Source: Alloascoidea africana
Taxonomy: Eukaryota > Ascomycota > Alloascoideomycetes > Alloascoideales > Alloascoideaceae
Assembly: GCA_030581615.1 (NCBI GenBank)
Contig: JAKTTT010000004.1
Coordinates: 124,001 to 188,000 of the forward strand
Direction of reading: 5' to 3'
DNA: 64,000 nucleotides
Made by a program: the position numbers and the translations under genes. Within the stretch, counting starts at the first letter, position 1. Every line of letters starts with the position of its first letter. Of the stretch, positions 9,748-20,882 are shown in pieces. The notes below the pieces were generated by a model that ran no database searches, was not told where the DNA came from, and saw only the letters and a list, made by a program, of their open reading frames with translations.

Positions 9748-12176
9748 ATGGTAAGTATCCAGCACTGCAGACTCTGCAATCCTGTCAAAAGCGAAAAGGA
9801 TTTAAGCCTGCTATGCCTCTATGTGGTATAGCGATGGATCAGTCCAAACTGCAGGAGATTTTCATGAGAGAACCTTAAAATGTTCCTGATGATTAACCAT
9901 TACGGAGCAATTAGGATTTCGAAGATATAGAAGAGATTGATGGAGTTCGATTCAGCTGGAATGCTTTTCCATCTACCAGAATAGAAGCGAATCGTATCGT
10001 GGTTCCGATTGGAGCTCTTTACACTCCCCTTAAAGAGCGCGACGATTTGCCAACAGCACAGTACGATCCCATTACGTGTAGAGCCCCATGCCGAGCTGTT
10101 CTGAATCCCTATTGCCAGTTGGACATACGGGCCAAACTATGGATTTGTCCCTTTTGTTTGAGTAGGAACCCGTTACCTCCTCATTATGAAGCTATAGGGA
10201 CCAATAATTTGCCGCTAGAGCTTGATCCGAAAAGCTCCACCATTGAGTATATCCTCACGAGACCCGTCCAAACTCCTCCAATATTCTTGTATGTTGTTGA
10301 TATATGTCAGGATGAGGAGAATTTGAATGCTTTGAAGGAAAGTCTTATTGTTTCGCTCAGTTTATTACCCCCTAATGCATTAATTGGACTGGTCACCTAT
10401 GGCACGATGGTTCAAGTTCATGATATGGGATATGATCTCTGTCCAAAGTCTTATGTGTTTCGAGGCGACAAAGAGTACGGTGTTCAACAGCTAAACGCGT
10501 TATTATCTGCTGGTCCCATTAGGCAGACCAGTTTTGGCAGAGGACGATCAATGAGTCCAGCATCTAGGTTTTTCTTACCAGTTCAGGACGTTGAGTTTCA
10601 GCTAACCACGCTTTTGGAGAACTTGTCAAAGGACCCTTGGGCTGTAGCAAATGATAGACGGCCTCTTAGAGCAACAGGTGCAGCACTCAGTATTGCTGTT
10701 GGTCTACTCGAGTCTGCCTTCACTGGTTGTGGAGCTAGAATTATTCTATTTGCAGCGGGACCGGGAACTGTTGGACCAGGCGTGATTGTTGGCCCACAGT
10801 TGAAGGAGCCCATTAGGTCTCACAATGACATTGACAAAGACAATGCGAAACATTACAAAAAGTCTACAAAGTTTTATGAATCTCTCGCCACAAGGTTGAC
10901 GAACTGCGGACATGCCTTGGACATATTTACGGGATGTTATGACCAGATTGGTATTCAAGAGATGAAAAGTTTGCCCAATGCCAGTGGTGGTGTTATAATT
11001 TTGGCAGATGCTTTTACGACTGCCATTTTTAAGCAATCTTTTCTTCGAATGTTTAATAAGGATGATGAGGGATTCTTACTTATGGGCTTTAATGGAAGTT
11101 TAGAGATTTTAACCTCGAAAGAGCTCAAGATTTCCGGACTGATTGGACCGGCAGTATCAATGAAAAAGTCCTCAAGCTCTGTCGCTGACTCAGAAGTGGG
11201 AGTAGGAAACACATGTGCCTGGAAGTTGTGTAGCATGTCTCCAAACCACACCTATGCTACGTTCTTTGATGTCTCAAACACTTCCTCCGTGAGTCAATCC
11301 AATGCTCAGGGGATGATTCAATTCTTGACACATTATCAGCACGCAAGTGGCACATACAGATTACGAGTGACAACTGTGGGTAGGCAGCTTTGTGGAAGCG
11401 GGGACCCGTCAATAACAGCATCTTTTGATCAGGAAGCCGCAACAGTTTTGATGTCGAGAATCGCAGTGTTTAAAGCGGAGGTCGATGAGGGTCCTGATAT
11501 TATCCGATGGACAGACCGTATGCTCATTAGATTATGTCAAAAGTTTGCGGACTACCATAAAGACGATCCCAGTTCTTTCAGACTTGCTCCTAATTTTACC
11601 TTCTACCCCCAGTTCATGTTTCATCTTCGAAGATCTCAATTTTTGCAAGTGTTCAACAATTCGCCTGATGAAACTGCATTCTACCGTCACATTTTAACAA
11701 GGGAAGACGTTACAAACTCCCTGATTATGATACAGCCAACGTTAACTTCGTTTACCTTTAATGAAGAGCCTGAGCCTGTCTTGCTGGATTCAGTATCCAT
11801 AAAGCCCGATAGGATTCTTCTACTTGACACATTTTTCCATATACTGATTTACCATGGAGAAACCATTGCGGAATGGCGAAAAGCAGGATATCAGGATCAA
11901 CCTGAGTACGAGAACTTTAAGGAGTTGCTCGAAGCTCCTAGGCAAGAGGCCGCTGATATACTGGTGGATAGGTTCCCGCTTCCCAGATTCATCGACACTC
12001 AAGCTGGCGGGTCGCAAGCAAGATTTTTGGTAGCGAGGCTGAATCCGTCTAATACGTACCAATCCAGCGATAACTATGGAACTCAAAATGGCTCTGCGAT
12101 AGTATTAACCGATGATGTCAGTTTGCAAACTTTTATGGCCCACTTGACCAAGTTGGCTGTGGCAGGTCCTTCATAA
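9748..12176 (+). CDS. SEC23: COPII coat GTPase-activating subunit SEC23, ATG-only first exon
   Basis: Exon 1 is only the start codon (9748-9750). A GTAAGT donor follows at once, the intron runs 9751-9914 with branch TTAAC and acceptor TTAG, and exon 2 is 9915-12176. The 754-residue product begins [19 protein letters not shown], matching the S. cerevisiae start MDFETNEDINGVRF; without this exon the ORF would start inside the conserved N-terminus at a GTG. Sec23 is the Sar1 GAP and pairs with Sec24 in the inner COPII coat at ER exit sites. The zinc-finger cysteines (CRAPC, then CPFC), [19 protein letters not shown] and C-terminal [20 protein letters not shown] are all present. S. cerevisiae Sec23 is 768 residues. 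Confidence 0.93.
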
Positions 12177-12426
12177 GGAAAACATAACTTATAGCATTTT
12201 GAATCACTCTTTCATTTTTATTATGTAAATGTTTTGCTCAGGTTGATTTCAATATAATAACAATCTATGATCCGTCTTTTGCTCTAAAACTGGTTTTTGT
12301 TCTGGTAGTCTATCGCATAATAGAGTTGGCTTCCACGTGCCGGGCTGCGCTGCATCTCTTTTCAGCTTCACGTCTAAACAGCTTCCGCACTTCGAAACAC
12401 TAACGCTGGTGCAAAGTACAGACAGG

Positions 12427-14322
12427 ATGGACCTCACACGAATCCTTGACGGGACCCCAGAGCCTGCTATTCTGGATCCCATGGTTGAAAGCCACTTGCT
12501 AGACGCGGACACAAGCGGTGAATACTATCTGGCGACACCCATGACTGATTATCAAAAAGAGCTTACGGACCAAATTGTGTCGCTCCATTATAGCGCCATT
12601 TTGAAATACTTCAAGCTTGAGCAGTCAGACGACCCTTTTCTGATGAATTCGCTAAGTATAATGTACCTGAATGTGCAACTTGTGGCGAGTCACCCGTACC
12701 TTCTAGTCGAGCACTTGATGCCCAAAAGCCTATTATCAAAGGAAACTGTGTCTCGAATTGTTTCAAACAGCGGGAAGTTTATGGTTTTAAACGATATTAC
12801 AAAGATGATTAGCAACCGACCTTTGAACGTAGCTATTTTTTCACGATCCGGTCAGACGATGGATCTGATAGAGGCGTCGCTTCTGCAACGGAAAGTGGAT
12901 ATCAAGAGGTACAATGGGCATATACTAAAAGAGTTGACAAAGCTGAAAGACGGTGTTTGCACTTTCCACTTATTTCCCTCGGACCCAAAAGAAGTACAGT
13001 CAGCACCACCAACAGGCGTCAAGTTCGATATGGTCGTGGCTTTTGATATCACGTTTGACGCGGAATCGGAGCTTGTGGAGAAGTTGAGGACTGCGAGACG
13101 TGTAAAGTCTGAGAAAGCGCCGATAATCCATTTGGTCCCCTTTGACACGATAGACCATATTGTGCTGAAGTCGTCAAGCTTAGAAGGTCTGGATAAGAAA
13201 GAACCCATTTTTCTCAAAAGTGCGACTGCCGCTATTGTTGTGCTCAGAGACAGAGTTGGTAATATTCCACCAGAGCTGCGTCCAATCTATACCCAGGAGC
13301 TCTCGTATATGAAAGATTGGCTAAAAGATTGTTCTGGTCCATGGCCATTGCCCAAGATGCCACAAATTAGAGAGTACACGTCTAAGGATGTTGAAGAATC
13401 TTTGCTCAAGGAGGTTAAATTGCATGAGGTCCCTCAGAGAAGCCCTCCCACGTCATTCTACGGCACGAAAAGACTTCAACGAGACTACAGCTCCAACCCT
13501 TTAAACCAAGATGCACAAATGCTGACGGGGGTCTCTGTAATCACGGAGGAAAGCTACCAAACGGTGTTAACACATAAGCTGATGCAGGCATACAGCGATA
13601 CCATGAGACTGGCGGCTACACAAAAGCGATCTTTAGAGTCTTACGAAGAGATGGACAATTTCCGTGCTCAAGATCTGGACAGCACAAAGCATGCCATGGC
13701 GAAAATGACCGATGACGTGCAGGGTGTGGAAGCTCGGGTTCAGGCTGCTCGTGTAAGGGCTGAGAAAAAAAAAGTTGAGATTGAGAAACTGGAATCGGAA
13801 ATGACAAAAATGAACAATGAACTGGAGAGTCTTAAAGTTGAAGTGAAGAATTCAGATGAGGATTATGCCAAATGGGAAGCAAACTACAGTGAGATTTTGG
13901 AAGTTGAGTCTGAACTAGAAGCATTGAAGGAAAAGCTTTTGTCAAGACAAAAAGAAACGGAATACACAAAGAATGAAATTGAGCAATCTCAAAAAGGTAT
14001 AAAAGATGCTCATAAGGAGTTTACACAGCTCACAGCGGAAATTGGCGAGATGGAGTCTAAACTGGAGACTCATATTGCCTATGTGAAAGGTCTCAACTGG
14101 AAAGATGAAAGCGACAAGCTCGATACAGATATCGAGAATCTCAAAAAGGACGTCAGACTAGCTGAAGAGCATCTTGAAGATCAATACTACAAGCTTTTCC
14201 AGAGTGAGAAACTGAGAGGACGGCATAGCAATCGAAATGGAAACCGCGCGCGTCAAACCCCTAGTCCGGGTGTTACCTCCAGAAACAGTAGACGTTCACC
14301 TGCTCTTTCATCACGGTGGTAG
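12427..14322 (+). CDS. HDA3: HDA1 complex subunit HDA3
   Basis: The 631-residue product matches Hda3, a subunit of the fungal HDA1 class II histone deacetylase complex. Conserved stretches are MDLTRILDGTPEP, YQKELTDQIVSLHYS, LVASHPYLLVEHLMPKSL, NSGKFMVLNDI, RTARRVKSEKAPIIHLVP and RDRVGNIPPELRPIY. The N-terminal two thirds is the helicase-like DNA-binding fold known for Hda2/Hda3, and residues about 400-600 form a long coiled coil used for assembly. The open frame extends 30 codons further upstream, but the ATG at 12427 matches the family N-terminus. It follows SEC23 by 250 bp. Confidence 0.93.
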   Translation: MDLTRILDGTPEPAILDPMVESHLLDADTSGEYYLATPMTDYQKELTDQIVSLHYSAILKYFKLEQSDDPFLMNSLSIMYLNVQLVASHPYLLVEHLMPKSLLSKETVSRIVSNSGKFMVLNDITKMISNRPLNVAIFSRSGQTMDLIEASLLQRKVDIKRYNGHILKELTKLKDGVCTFHLFPSDPKEVQSAPPTGVKFDMVVAFDITFDAESELVEKLRTARRVKSEKAPIIHLVPFDTIDHIVLKSSSLEGLDKKEPIFLKSATAAIVVLRDRVGNIPPELRPIYTQELSYMKDWLKDCSGPWPLPKMPQIREYTSKDVEESLLKEVKLHEVPQRSPPTSFYGTKRLQRDYSSNPLNQDAQMLTGVSVITEESYQTVLTHKLMQAYSDTMRLAATQKRSLESYEEMDNFRAQDLDSTKHAMAKMTDDVQGVEARVQAARVRAEKKKVEIEKLESEMTKMNNELESLKVEVKNSDEDYAKWEANYSEILEVESELEALKEKLLSRQKETEYTKNEIEQSQKGIKDAHKEFTQLTAEIGEMESKLETHIAYVKGLNWKDESDKLDTDIENLKKDVRLAEEHLEDQYYKLFQSEKLRGRHSNRNGNRARQTPSPGVTSRNSRRSPALSSRW

Positions 14323-14455
14323 CTTGAACAAAAAAAAAAAATGGAAAGTGTAACATAGTGATTTTGTGATTTTTGATTTGTTTAGTATCTGGTTGTTAGG
14401 TAATTTACCATAGTGCTTTTTGAAAACAAGAATGAACAAATACGGAACTAAACGA

Positions 14456-15070
14456 CTACTCGGGATGTGCCCTCTTGACCTCTTTGTAAAAGCTTTCACC
14501 TTGAATTTCAGCCACTTTCAGCTCCAATTCAGACGGTTGTCTTGATCCATCTGCTCCGGCAAAAGTTCCGGCTCCCCAGGCAGAACCACCTCGAACTTCT
14601 TCCAAATTTGAAAGCTGTTGAAAGCAGTCGTAATATCCTAAGGGAACGTAAATCAAGCCATGATGCACAAAGTTTGAAAGCGATGCAATAATTGTCGCTT
14701 CCTGACCTCCACCCATGGTACCAGTAGAAACAAAAACACCAAAGTGCTTTCTATGCAAGGTTCCCTTTGTCCAAAGAGATCCTGTAGAGTCCCAAAAATT
14801 CTTAAATTGAGCCGCGGGACTGCCGTATCTTGTAGGGAACCCAAAAAGGAAAGCATCGTATTCTTTTAAAGTCTCTAAAGTTGCAATCTCGTACTCTGGT
14901 TTTGGCGGCGCTCTCATTTTGGCCAAAATTTCTGGGGACAAAGTTTCTGGAACCTGGAATATCTTTGCGTTAGTGGCTCCTGCCTGTTTAAGGCCCGAGT
15001 AGATGGACTCGGCAAGCTTTCCAACGTGTCCATAAGTTGTGTAGATGATAACTGCTATCTTTGGTGCCAT
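14456..15070 (-). CDS. PST2: Flavodoxin-like NAD(P)H quinone oxidoreductase (PST2/YCP4 family)
   Basis: The 204-residue product belongs to the WrbA-type flavodoxin-like family that includes S. cerevisiae Pst2, Rfs1 and Ycp4. These FMN proteins reduce quinones by two electrons and sit at membrane eisosome domains. The phosphate-binding loop region is IIYTTYGHVGKLAESI near residues 7-22. FGFPTRYGSPAAQFKNFWD and STGTMGGGQEATIIASL form the other FMN contacts. The C-terminus lacks a cysteine-bearing prenyl motif. It is convergent with HDA3, with only 133 bp between the stop codons. Which of the three yeast paralogues is the true orthologue cannot be settled from sequence alone. Confidence 0.87.
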   Translation of the reverse strand: MAPKIAVIIYTTYGHVGKLAESIYSGLKQAGATNAKIFQVPETLSPEILAKMRAPPKPEYEIATLETLKEYDAFLFGFPTRYGSPAAQFKNFWDSTGSLWTKGTLHRKHFGVFVSTGTMGGGQEATIIASLSNFVHHGLIYVPLGYYDCFQQLSNLEEVRGGSAWGAGTFAGADGSRQPSELELKVAEIQGESFYKEVKRAHPE

Positions 15071-15737
15071 TTTTGATAAAGGTGTATTAGCAAGCAGTTG
15101 AACAATTGGAGATTTACTTGTTTTTATACATTGGCGGCGTTATAGTTTCTCTAGACCAGTTCAATCTCCGACTTGGATCATTAGCGTAATGAACTAAAGA
15201 AGCAATCAACCTCTACAGGATGACAGACACTTATGTAAAGCCCAATTTCGAGCCTAATCTACTGGAATCACCGGGTTACCAATGCTTCTATCCATGTATT
15301 AACTGATAGGTACAAAATGAGACGTTGAGCGAGGGCCGCTTCGTGGTGAGCCTAGATTTAGCTCCACCTAAATGAACCCAATCTCATCAGTTGCTAATCA
15401 ACTAAATACACATTCTGAAGAATGGAATAATCAAAACGCAATAACTATGCATTAAAACTGTGTCAATGAAAATTGCCTTGACATTAGAAAACAAGATACA
15501 CGTGAAAAAAAAAGAGTCTATTGGAAATCTATTAAAGATGAACTTGGTTCGCAAGACCATATATAAACCTACAGGTTGTTGCATCGTGAGAATGGGGTAA
15601 AAAAAAAAAAAAAAAAAATCTTGACATCATCTCTCTGTTCTAACAATGAGGCACTGGGAGGATCCAGTTTCTCAATGTTGACCACAGCATTAAAGAATAG
15701 AAATAATGAGAAAAAGACGAGAGAGCAAACAGAGAAG
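15071..15737. other. PST2-NMA1 spacer
   Basis: About 670 bp of AT-rich sequence holding the PST2 promoter and the NMA1 3' flank. It includes an 18-to-19-base A run at 15600. No tRNA box or supported ORF was seen. Confidence 0.4.
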
Positions 15738-16724
15738 CTAGTCAGCTCTTTTACCAAGAACCAACTTTACGGGTTCAGTGTCTCCAATGTAGAGGTTATG
15801 CTCTTGAATATACCGAATAACACTGTTCGGGAGCAAATACTGGACAGACATTCCCCGTCGAATAAATAGTCTCACTTTGGTACTGCTAATGTCGTTATAA
15901 ATGAGCTGTGAGATCACCAACACATTCCGCCGATGTTCATACATAATATCATGGGAAAGCAAAAAGCTTCGAACGTCGGTTCCAGTTCTCTCCACGATAA
16001 GACAGCCGTATCTCCCAAGAATATGGTGTAGATCAGAGTCGGCCCAGACGTTGGGCTCGCCCATGGATTCAATCAGATCTCCCCCGGCCAGGAGCATGAT
16101 CTTGACGCCTTTCTGATCTCCGGATTTGGTCCGGACACCACCACGCTTGAGATTTATCTCCTCGTTGAAATGGTCCAGCACCAAAGCGGTTCTTGTGTAC
16201 TGCGGTTGTAAAGATTCCCAGGCATCCACCATGAGCCACGAACTGGTCCTTTCACAGGCCAACTCGCACATGCGAACACGGTGGTGGGCGGCAGCCAGTC
16301 CCGGCTTTTTGTAATTGTCAGACACCGGTGAGTAATAGCCCCCAATGACTTCAAACTTTGTATTTTCGCGGATCGAATCAATAGCCATCTCGAACATCCG
16401 CAAATGAAGATAGGTGATCGGGGAGAAGGAGCCGCAAGCCACAATCACCAAGGGATACTTTGAGTCATCTTGTAGGACCTTGTGCAACCGATGCGTGGGG
16501 AACTTGTAGTCCGACAGCGTGGTCGATTGGCGAGAAATGCCGTGAGGAACTTCCTCGAGATCAGCGGTTTGTCCCACTGCTCTTGTGAAGTCGGTCGAGG
16601 TGGTATGGCTGTGCCTGTTCAGCGATATAGGAGCGTCGTCATCGACGTCCGAGCCCAGACCGGACGGCTCGAACTTCGGCGTTATGGCCTGCTGGATTAC
16701 GGGGTGTTCCTCTTGGGTCATCAT
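15738..16724 (-). CDS. NMA1: Nicotinamide mononucleotide adenylyltransferase (NMA1/NMA2)
   Basis: The enzyme joins NMN or nicotinate mononucleotide with ATP to make the dinucleotide, the central step of NAD synthesis. The nucleotidyltransferase signature GSFSPITYLHLRMFE (GxFxPxxxxH type) and the late ISSTKVR motif are intact. So are FEVIGGYYSPVSDNY, ELACERTSSWLMVDAWESLQ and MLLAGGDLIESMGEPNVW. Starting at the ATG at 16724 gives 328 residues, shorter than the roughly 400 of the S. cerevisiae enzymes, but the missing part is the variable N-terminus. The frame is open further to 16913, where the sequence is rich in pyrimidine-coded Phe and Ser and looks non-coding. A TTCTTCTTCAG just upstream could also be a splice acceptor, so an upstream exon is possible. 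Confidence 0.9.
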   Translation of the reverse strand: MMTQEEHPVIQQAITPKFEPSGLGSDVDDDAPISLNRHSHTTSTDFTRAVGQTADLEEVPHGISRQSTTLSDYKFPTHRLHKVLQDDSKYPLVIVACGSFSPITYLHLRMFEMAIDSIRENTKFEVIGGYYSPVSDNYKKPGLAAAHHRVRMCELACERTSSWLMVDAWESLQPQYTRTALVLDHFNEEINLKRGGVRTKSGDQKGVKIMLLAGGDLIESMGEPNVWADSDLHHILGRYGCLIVERTGTDVRSFLLSHDIMYEHRRNVLVISQLIYNDISSTKVRLFIRRGMSVQYLLPNSVIRYIQEHNLYIGDTEPVKLVLGKRAD

Positions 16725-17004
16725 TGGAGGAGCATGTGAGATCCTGAAGAAGAAGAGAACACTAACGAGAGTAGACGGGGCTGCGAAAGTTGTGCTGGGC
16801 GGACACAAACGTCTATGTGCGATATCCTCCGCTTTGTCGGGACGGAGGAAGGAGGACGGAGGGAGGAGGAAACGAAACCAGCAGAGCGAAGCCAGCACGG
16901 GCTGCAAACTCACCTTGGAGGCCCCATGAGCTCATGCCACCCCGAATGATCGTCCTTAAGAGCGAATCGGCTGGTCAGCCGGTGCTCCTTCCACGCGAGC
17001 CTGG

Positions 17005-17036
17005 CTGAGTCGTTAGACCACTGAGTCGTTGGACCG
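17005..17036. repeat. Two tandem 16-bp units
   Basis: CTGAGTCGTTAGACCA is followed directly by CTGAGTCGTTGGACCG (14 of 16 bases identical), and a partial third unit begins TTGAGTC. It lies about 280 bp upstream of the NMA1 start codon. Confidence 0.5.
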
Positions 17037-19572
17037 TTGAGTCTGGTGCCAATCTCCAATTCTCCTTAGCTCGCTCGTATAGCTCCCAGCCTGACGGACT
17101 TTTCATCCGCCGAACGTTAAAAATCCATGATTCTTTCCCATTGAATATCCAAGGATCTAAAATAATCTCCGAGATTTTAATTATAGGCTGTGTTTTAGAT
17201 ATTGTGTAATAACGAGATGTCACCTAGACTTTAAACCCTCATGGCTCAAATGGACTTCTTTCAAGCACCGCTGTTTTGCCCAGACAAGTACCTGTAAACC
17301 TAGCTGGTAAAACGATTACAATCTCTTCTCCTTGTTGTTTTCTTAATTATCAAAATTACAGGATCCTTTGTAAAAGCGCTGGACATCTCAAATATTGTCC
17401 AAGGTACAAACTTTAGTGCCTCACAATGAATATCGAAGTTTCTGGTTGATACTTTATCATGGTTTTATACCAACTGTCGTTATCCTACTCTTCTAATGAC
17501 CCTTGCCTTCTTAAGCGATTTGATTGTTGGCTGTTTGCTCTACTAAAACGAACTTCGAGCATGGGAAAAATGCTTCTCAGTCAAATTGCTTAACTCTGGC
17601 TTTTCCATTGTCGATTACCTATTGTTAATGGTCATTCGCAATACTGGGGGGATCCTAATCGAAGAATTCTCTAAGGAAAACAGAAGGTCACAGATTATAA
17701 ACGCGAGGGCCTATCTACTGGCTTATTTCTCAATCCTCCATTAAGTGTTTCCATGTCAACCAAGCAAAAGAACGAGAACGAACAAAATCCTTACAGCTTT
17801 ATTCTGGCGGTCAACTCTTTTCATTGCTCTCAGTTTGTACCTGTTCTACTCTTCTGTTTAGTGCTTGGCGGGGAAGTGAAAATATTGAGCCAGGTCCTCC
17901 CTCGTTTTCCTATTTGGCATTCATGGATCTGAGTTTTGGTTATGCTAGCAACCTGTGGAGATCAAAAGTGGTATCCTTCATGTTTTACTTTATTGCTTGG
18001 GTTGGACTCTTCGCTTCCTATCTAGTAGAAATACGGCCAAGATAATTCGGTCTTATTACTGGCCAGTTACTTTGCTTTTCTTTGTTTAAAATGCTTTCCA
18101 AAGTTGTATCTACGCTTGGAGTTGGTTCTGCATTTTTCGTCTTTCTTTTGGTGGGCTACCATTCATCTCTCTGTTCTTGAAATTGCTGAAACTCAAATAC
18201 CAATTGTTTCAATCATGAACATTGCCGCTGAGGTTTACAACAACTAATTCATTTTGAACAGTATTTCTGGAAAAAGCAGACTGGCGGCATTGATCTTTTG
18301 GTATCCACATTCACAAAGTAGTTGGATGCAAACGCACAGCAATGTATGAATTTTTAACTAATGTGTATGTCCCAGCAATCATAAGTGTTTCTGTTATATA
18401 CGAAGGGAGATCATACGGATCCATCAAGTCATAGCAGTTCATGGGAGAATCAATCCAATGTTTTAGTTTTTGTGCTTCTTCTGCAGTCACAAATATACGA
18501 GGTGAACGTTGTATGCCTTTCTATAGCGGGATAGAGTTTTTTGCAGTATTAAGCAGACTGCTGGGAGATGTGAAGTATTTAACAAAATGGAGAGGATCTG
18601 ATAGACCGCCCAACTGGTCAAAGTTCAAATTGAAACACTTTTAAAAAACCAGGCATCGCTAAATATAGAAGTAAAGAACTGTTCAAACAGACTAGCTGAT
18701 GAAAATAGAGGCAAATAAATAACTTGAACATTTCAACCCTCTTCCCCATGTTATGAACCTGAGTGGGTACTTTCTGTTAAGGTTGGGTTGCTTGTACAAT
18801 ACCAGCATAAGCTAACGATACCACTTTCATATTTGCCTACAAGATCATGGAAGAACTCCACTATTCTATTTAAAAAACTTGCAAAAACCAAAAAAGAGAT
18901 ATAGAATGTTCTAGCTCGGAAAAATAGAGGTGCTGCGGCAGAAGCAAAGAGGTGTACCTGAATGCTATATAGAACAGTCGAGTACAGCTGGAAAAGAAAA
19001 ACTTTTAAAACACACTTGTTTTTAAGGAACGATATCTCAATACGCAAGACTTGGACGAAAAATATCCATTTTTTTTCTTCATCTTGTACAAAATAATGGA
19101 TCGAATATCGGGATCTGAACTGTGATACTGCCAGCGAAACACACAATTGGTCATGATTCTACCTTATTTAGAGTCAAACACATTGGTTTGGCGCTTACCC
19201 AAGCATTATCAGGGGGGAAACGCAGTACTCAGCTTGAATAAGACCTTAAACAGTTGTCAAAAAGAAGTCTTTGTTATTGTGTTCCATGCTTGGGGTGATA
19301 AAAGAAGAAAAAAAAAACTTGACAAAGCATGTTTCCAACACTTTCTGTCGCAGGTATGATCAAAAAGAATCAGGGAGCAATGATAGTGATACCCTTGATT
19401 CTGTTATAACAATGTTGCCACAAATGCAAATCATGTAATAGGGTGTAAAATAAGATGATAATGACATTTATGTATGCCTGGGGAACGAGGAGAAGGTTTG
19501 ATATGACGAGATAAAGACATTGTTACATTAAAAGCAGGAAATAACATCAATATGCTCCATCAGCAATGGAAT

Positions 19573-19580
19573 TATAAAAG
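19573..19580 (+). promoter_or_regulatory. TATA box of the lipase-like gene
   Basis: TATAAAAG lies 79 bp before the ATG at 19659, a usual distance for a regulated yeast promoter. Confidence 0.5.
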
Positions 19581-19658
19581 GAAAGATACTTCGTTATTTT
19601 TTTCTGATCCTTGAATATAACGAGATTTTTTACTCTTAACATTATTTTCTTTCCCATT

Positions 19659-20882
19659 ATGAAGGTTCAAACAATTCTGAGCGGATCATTTTTGGCCACG
19701 TTGGCAACTGCCGATTCTTCTTTCAAGCTTTCCAGCTCATCCAGCGGAGAGTCAGTTTTACAAAGTCTTGAACGATATGCAAGTGTTCAGCAACTTGCCT
19801 ACGCGTGTGAGAACCAAGAGTGCGAGGGTCTCTTGATGGAAAGCAGCCTACAATTATTAGATGGAGCCCTTACCTCCTCTTTCTTTGTGGACACTGACAA
19901 CAAGGAAAAGATTGTTGTTTTCTCAAGCTCTGAGTCTGGTGATCACTACCTGAATACTTCAGCGGCCGAACTAGTATCTTACAAACCTCTCTCTGGTGGA
20001 TCCTGTGAAGGTTGTAAAGTTCACCAGTCGGCATATGGTGCGCTGAAGGATACATGGCCTCAGATAAAGGAGGAAGCAGAAAACTTGGATTCAAAGTTCC
20101 CCGAGTACAGAACCGTTGTTTTGGGACATTCGTTTGCCGCTCCACTAGCCCAGCTTGTGAGCCGAGAGTTGAAATCAAGCAATGAGAACTTGTTGGCTGT
20201 TACTTTTGGATCTCCAAGACTTGGAAACGAAGAGCTTTCAAACCACTTTAACCAATACTTTGAAGTTGATGCTGCTTTTGAAAACGCACAGAGTGGATCT
20301 CTATCAGGCTTGGTTAAGCAAATCCATTCGTTTGACATCGCCACTGCTCTTCCCCAGTCCGACTACAAGCCCTGTGGTTTGGAATTCTACATTGACAAGT
20401 TTGAGCTCCCCTTTGAGGCCAGTGACGTTGCTGTCTGCGATCCTACGACTAATGGCGCATGTGGTGGTTATAAGACGTTCCGTGCGCCATCGATGGGGAA
20501 CTTTAACAGTTTTCCAGGAACCGTTTTCCAATCCCATGTTACCTATTACAAGTTAATGTTCCCCCACATCCAACTTGATTTTTCAGGTGTGTATGCTGCA
20601 AATGAGACTGAGGCTACTCCAACTCCAGCTCCAGCTCCAGTTGATCCTACTGAACAGCTCTTGAACAGTATCAACTCGTTCTCAAACACCTTCTTCACAT
20701 TGATGATGAATTTTTACAATAACTGCCGAAAGGATTACACAGCTTGTGCAACAAATATTTTTGTTCAACTTCAAAGCACAATCACTTTGCTTAATTCTAT
20801 GACCGGCGGATTTGGAGGATATTTCAACTCTCCAACATCTTCTTCAGCTGCACCTGCTGCCACTTCAGCACCAGCTTCTTAA
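19659..20882 (+). CDS. Secreted class-3-lipase-like protein
   Basis: The 407-residue product starts with a signal peptide (MKVQTILSGSFLATLATADS). The body resembles fungal class 3 lipases: the nucleophile elbow VVLGHSFAAPLAQL near residue 165 carries the putative serine, followed by AVTFGSPRLGNEEL, the usual Asp-side strand motif, and a late SHVTYY histidine. The elbow is GHSFA rather than the common GHSLG, so activity is plausible but not shown. Cysteines at CENQEC and CEGCK suggest disulfides. The C-terminus has an Ala/Pro/Thr stretch, a helical segment with two Cys, and a short Ser/Ala tail without an obvious GPI site. The frame is open 16 codons upstream, but the ATG at 19659 begins a clean signal peptide and has a TATA box at a good distance. 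Confidence 0.75.
   Translation: MKVQTILSGSFLATLATADSSFKLSSSSSGESVLQSLERYASVQQLAYACENQECEGLLMESSLQLLDGALTSSFFVDTDNKEKIVVFSSSESGDHYLNTSAAELVSYKPLSGGSCEGCKVHQSAYGALKDTWPQIKEEAENLDSKFPEYRTVVLGHSFAAPLAQLVSRELKSSNENLLAVTFGSPRLGNEELSNHFNQYFEVDAAFENAQSGSLSGLVKQIHSFDIATALPQSDYKPCGLEFYIDKFELPFEASDVAVCDPTTNGACGGYKTFRAPSMGNFNSFPGTVFQSHVTYYKLMFPHIQLDFSGVYAANETEATPTPAPAPVDPTEQLLNSINSFSNTFFTLMMNFYNNCRKDYTACATNIFVQLQSTITLLNSMTGGFGGYFNSPTSSSAAPAATSAPAS

Larger units (their letters stand above)
16725..19658. other. 2.9-kb gene-poor region with eroded coding traces
   Basis: No intact gene is supported. The first 300 bp is the NMA1 promoter and the last few hundred the promoter of the lipase-like gene. Between about 17.5 and 18.65 kb the plus strand gives short protein-like stretches rich in hydrophobic residues in shifting frames, for example SNLWRSKVVSFMFYFIAW near 17.96 kb and FYSGIEFFAVLSRLLGDV near 18.53 kb. 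This suggests a decayed membrane-protein gene, but I cannot name a family. A 131-codon minus-strand frame at 18751-19146 is low-complexity hydrophobic and unsupported. Confidence 0.4.

Noticed and set aside
18751-19146. 131-codon minus-strand frame
   Set aside because: Mostly Phe/Leu/Ser low-complexity sequence in an AT-rich region; no family and no supported promoter.
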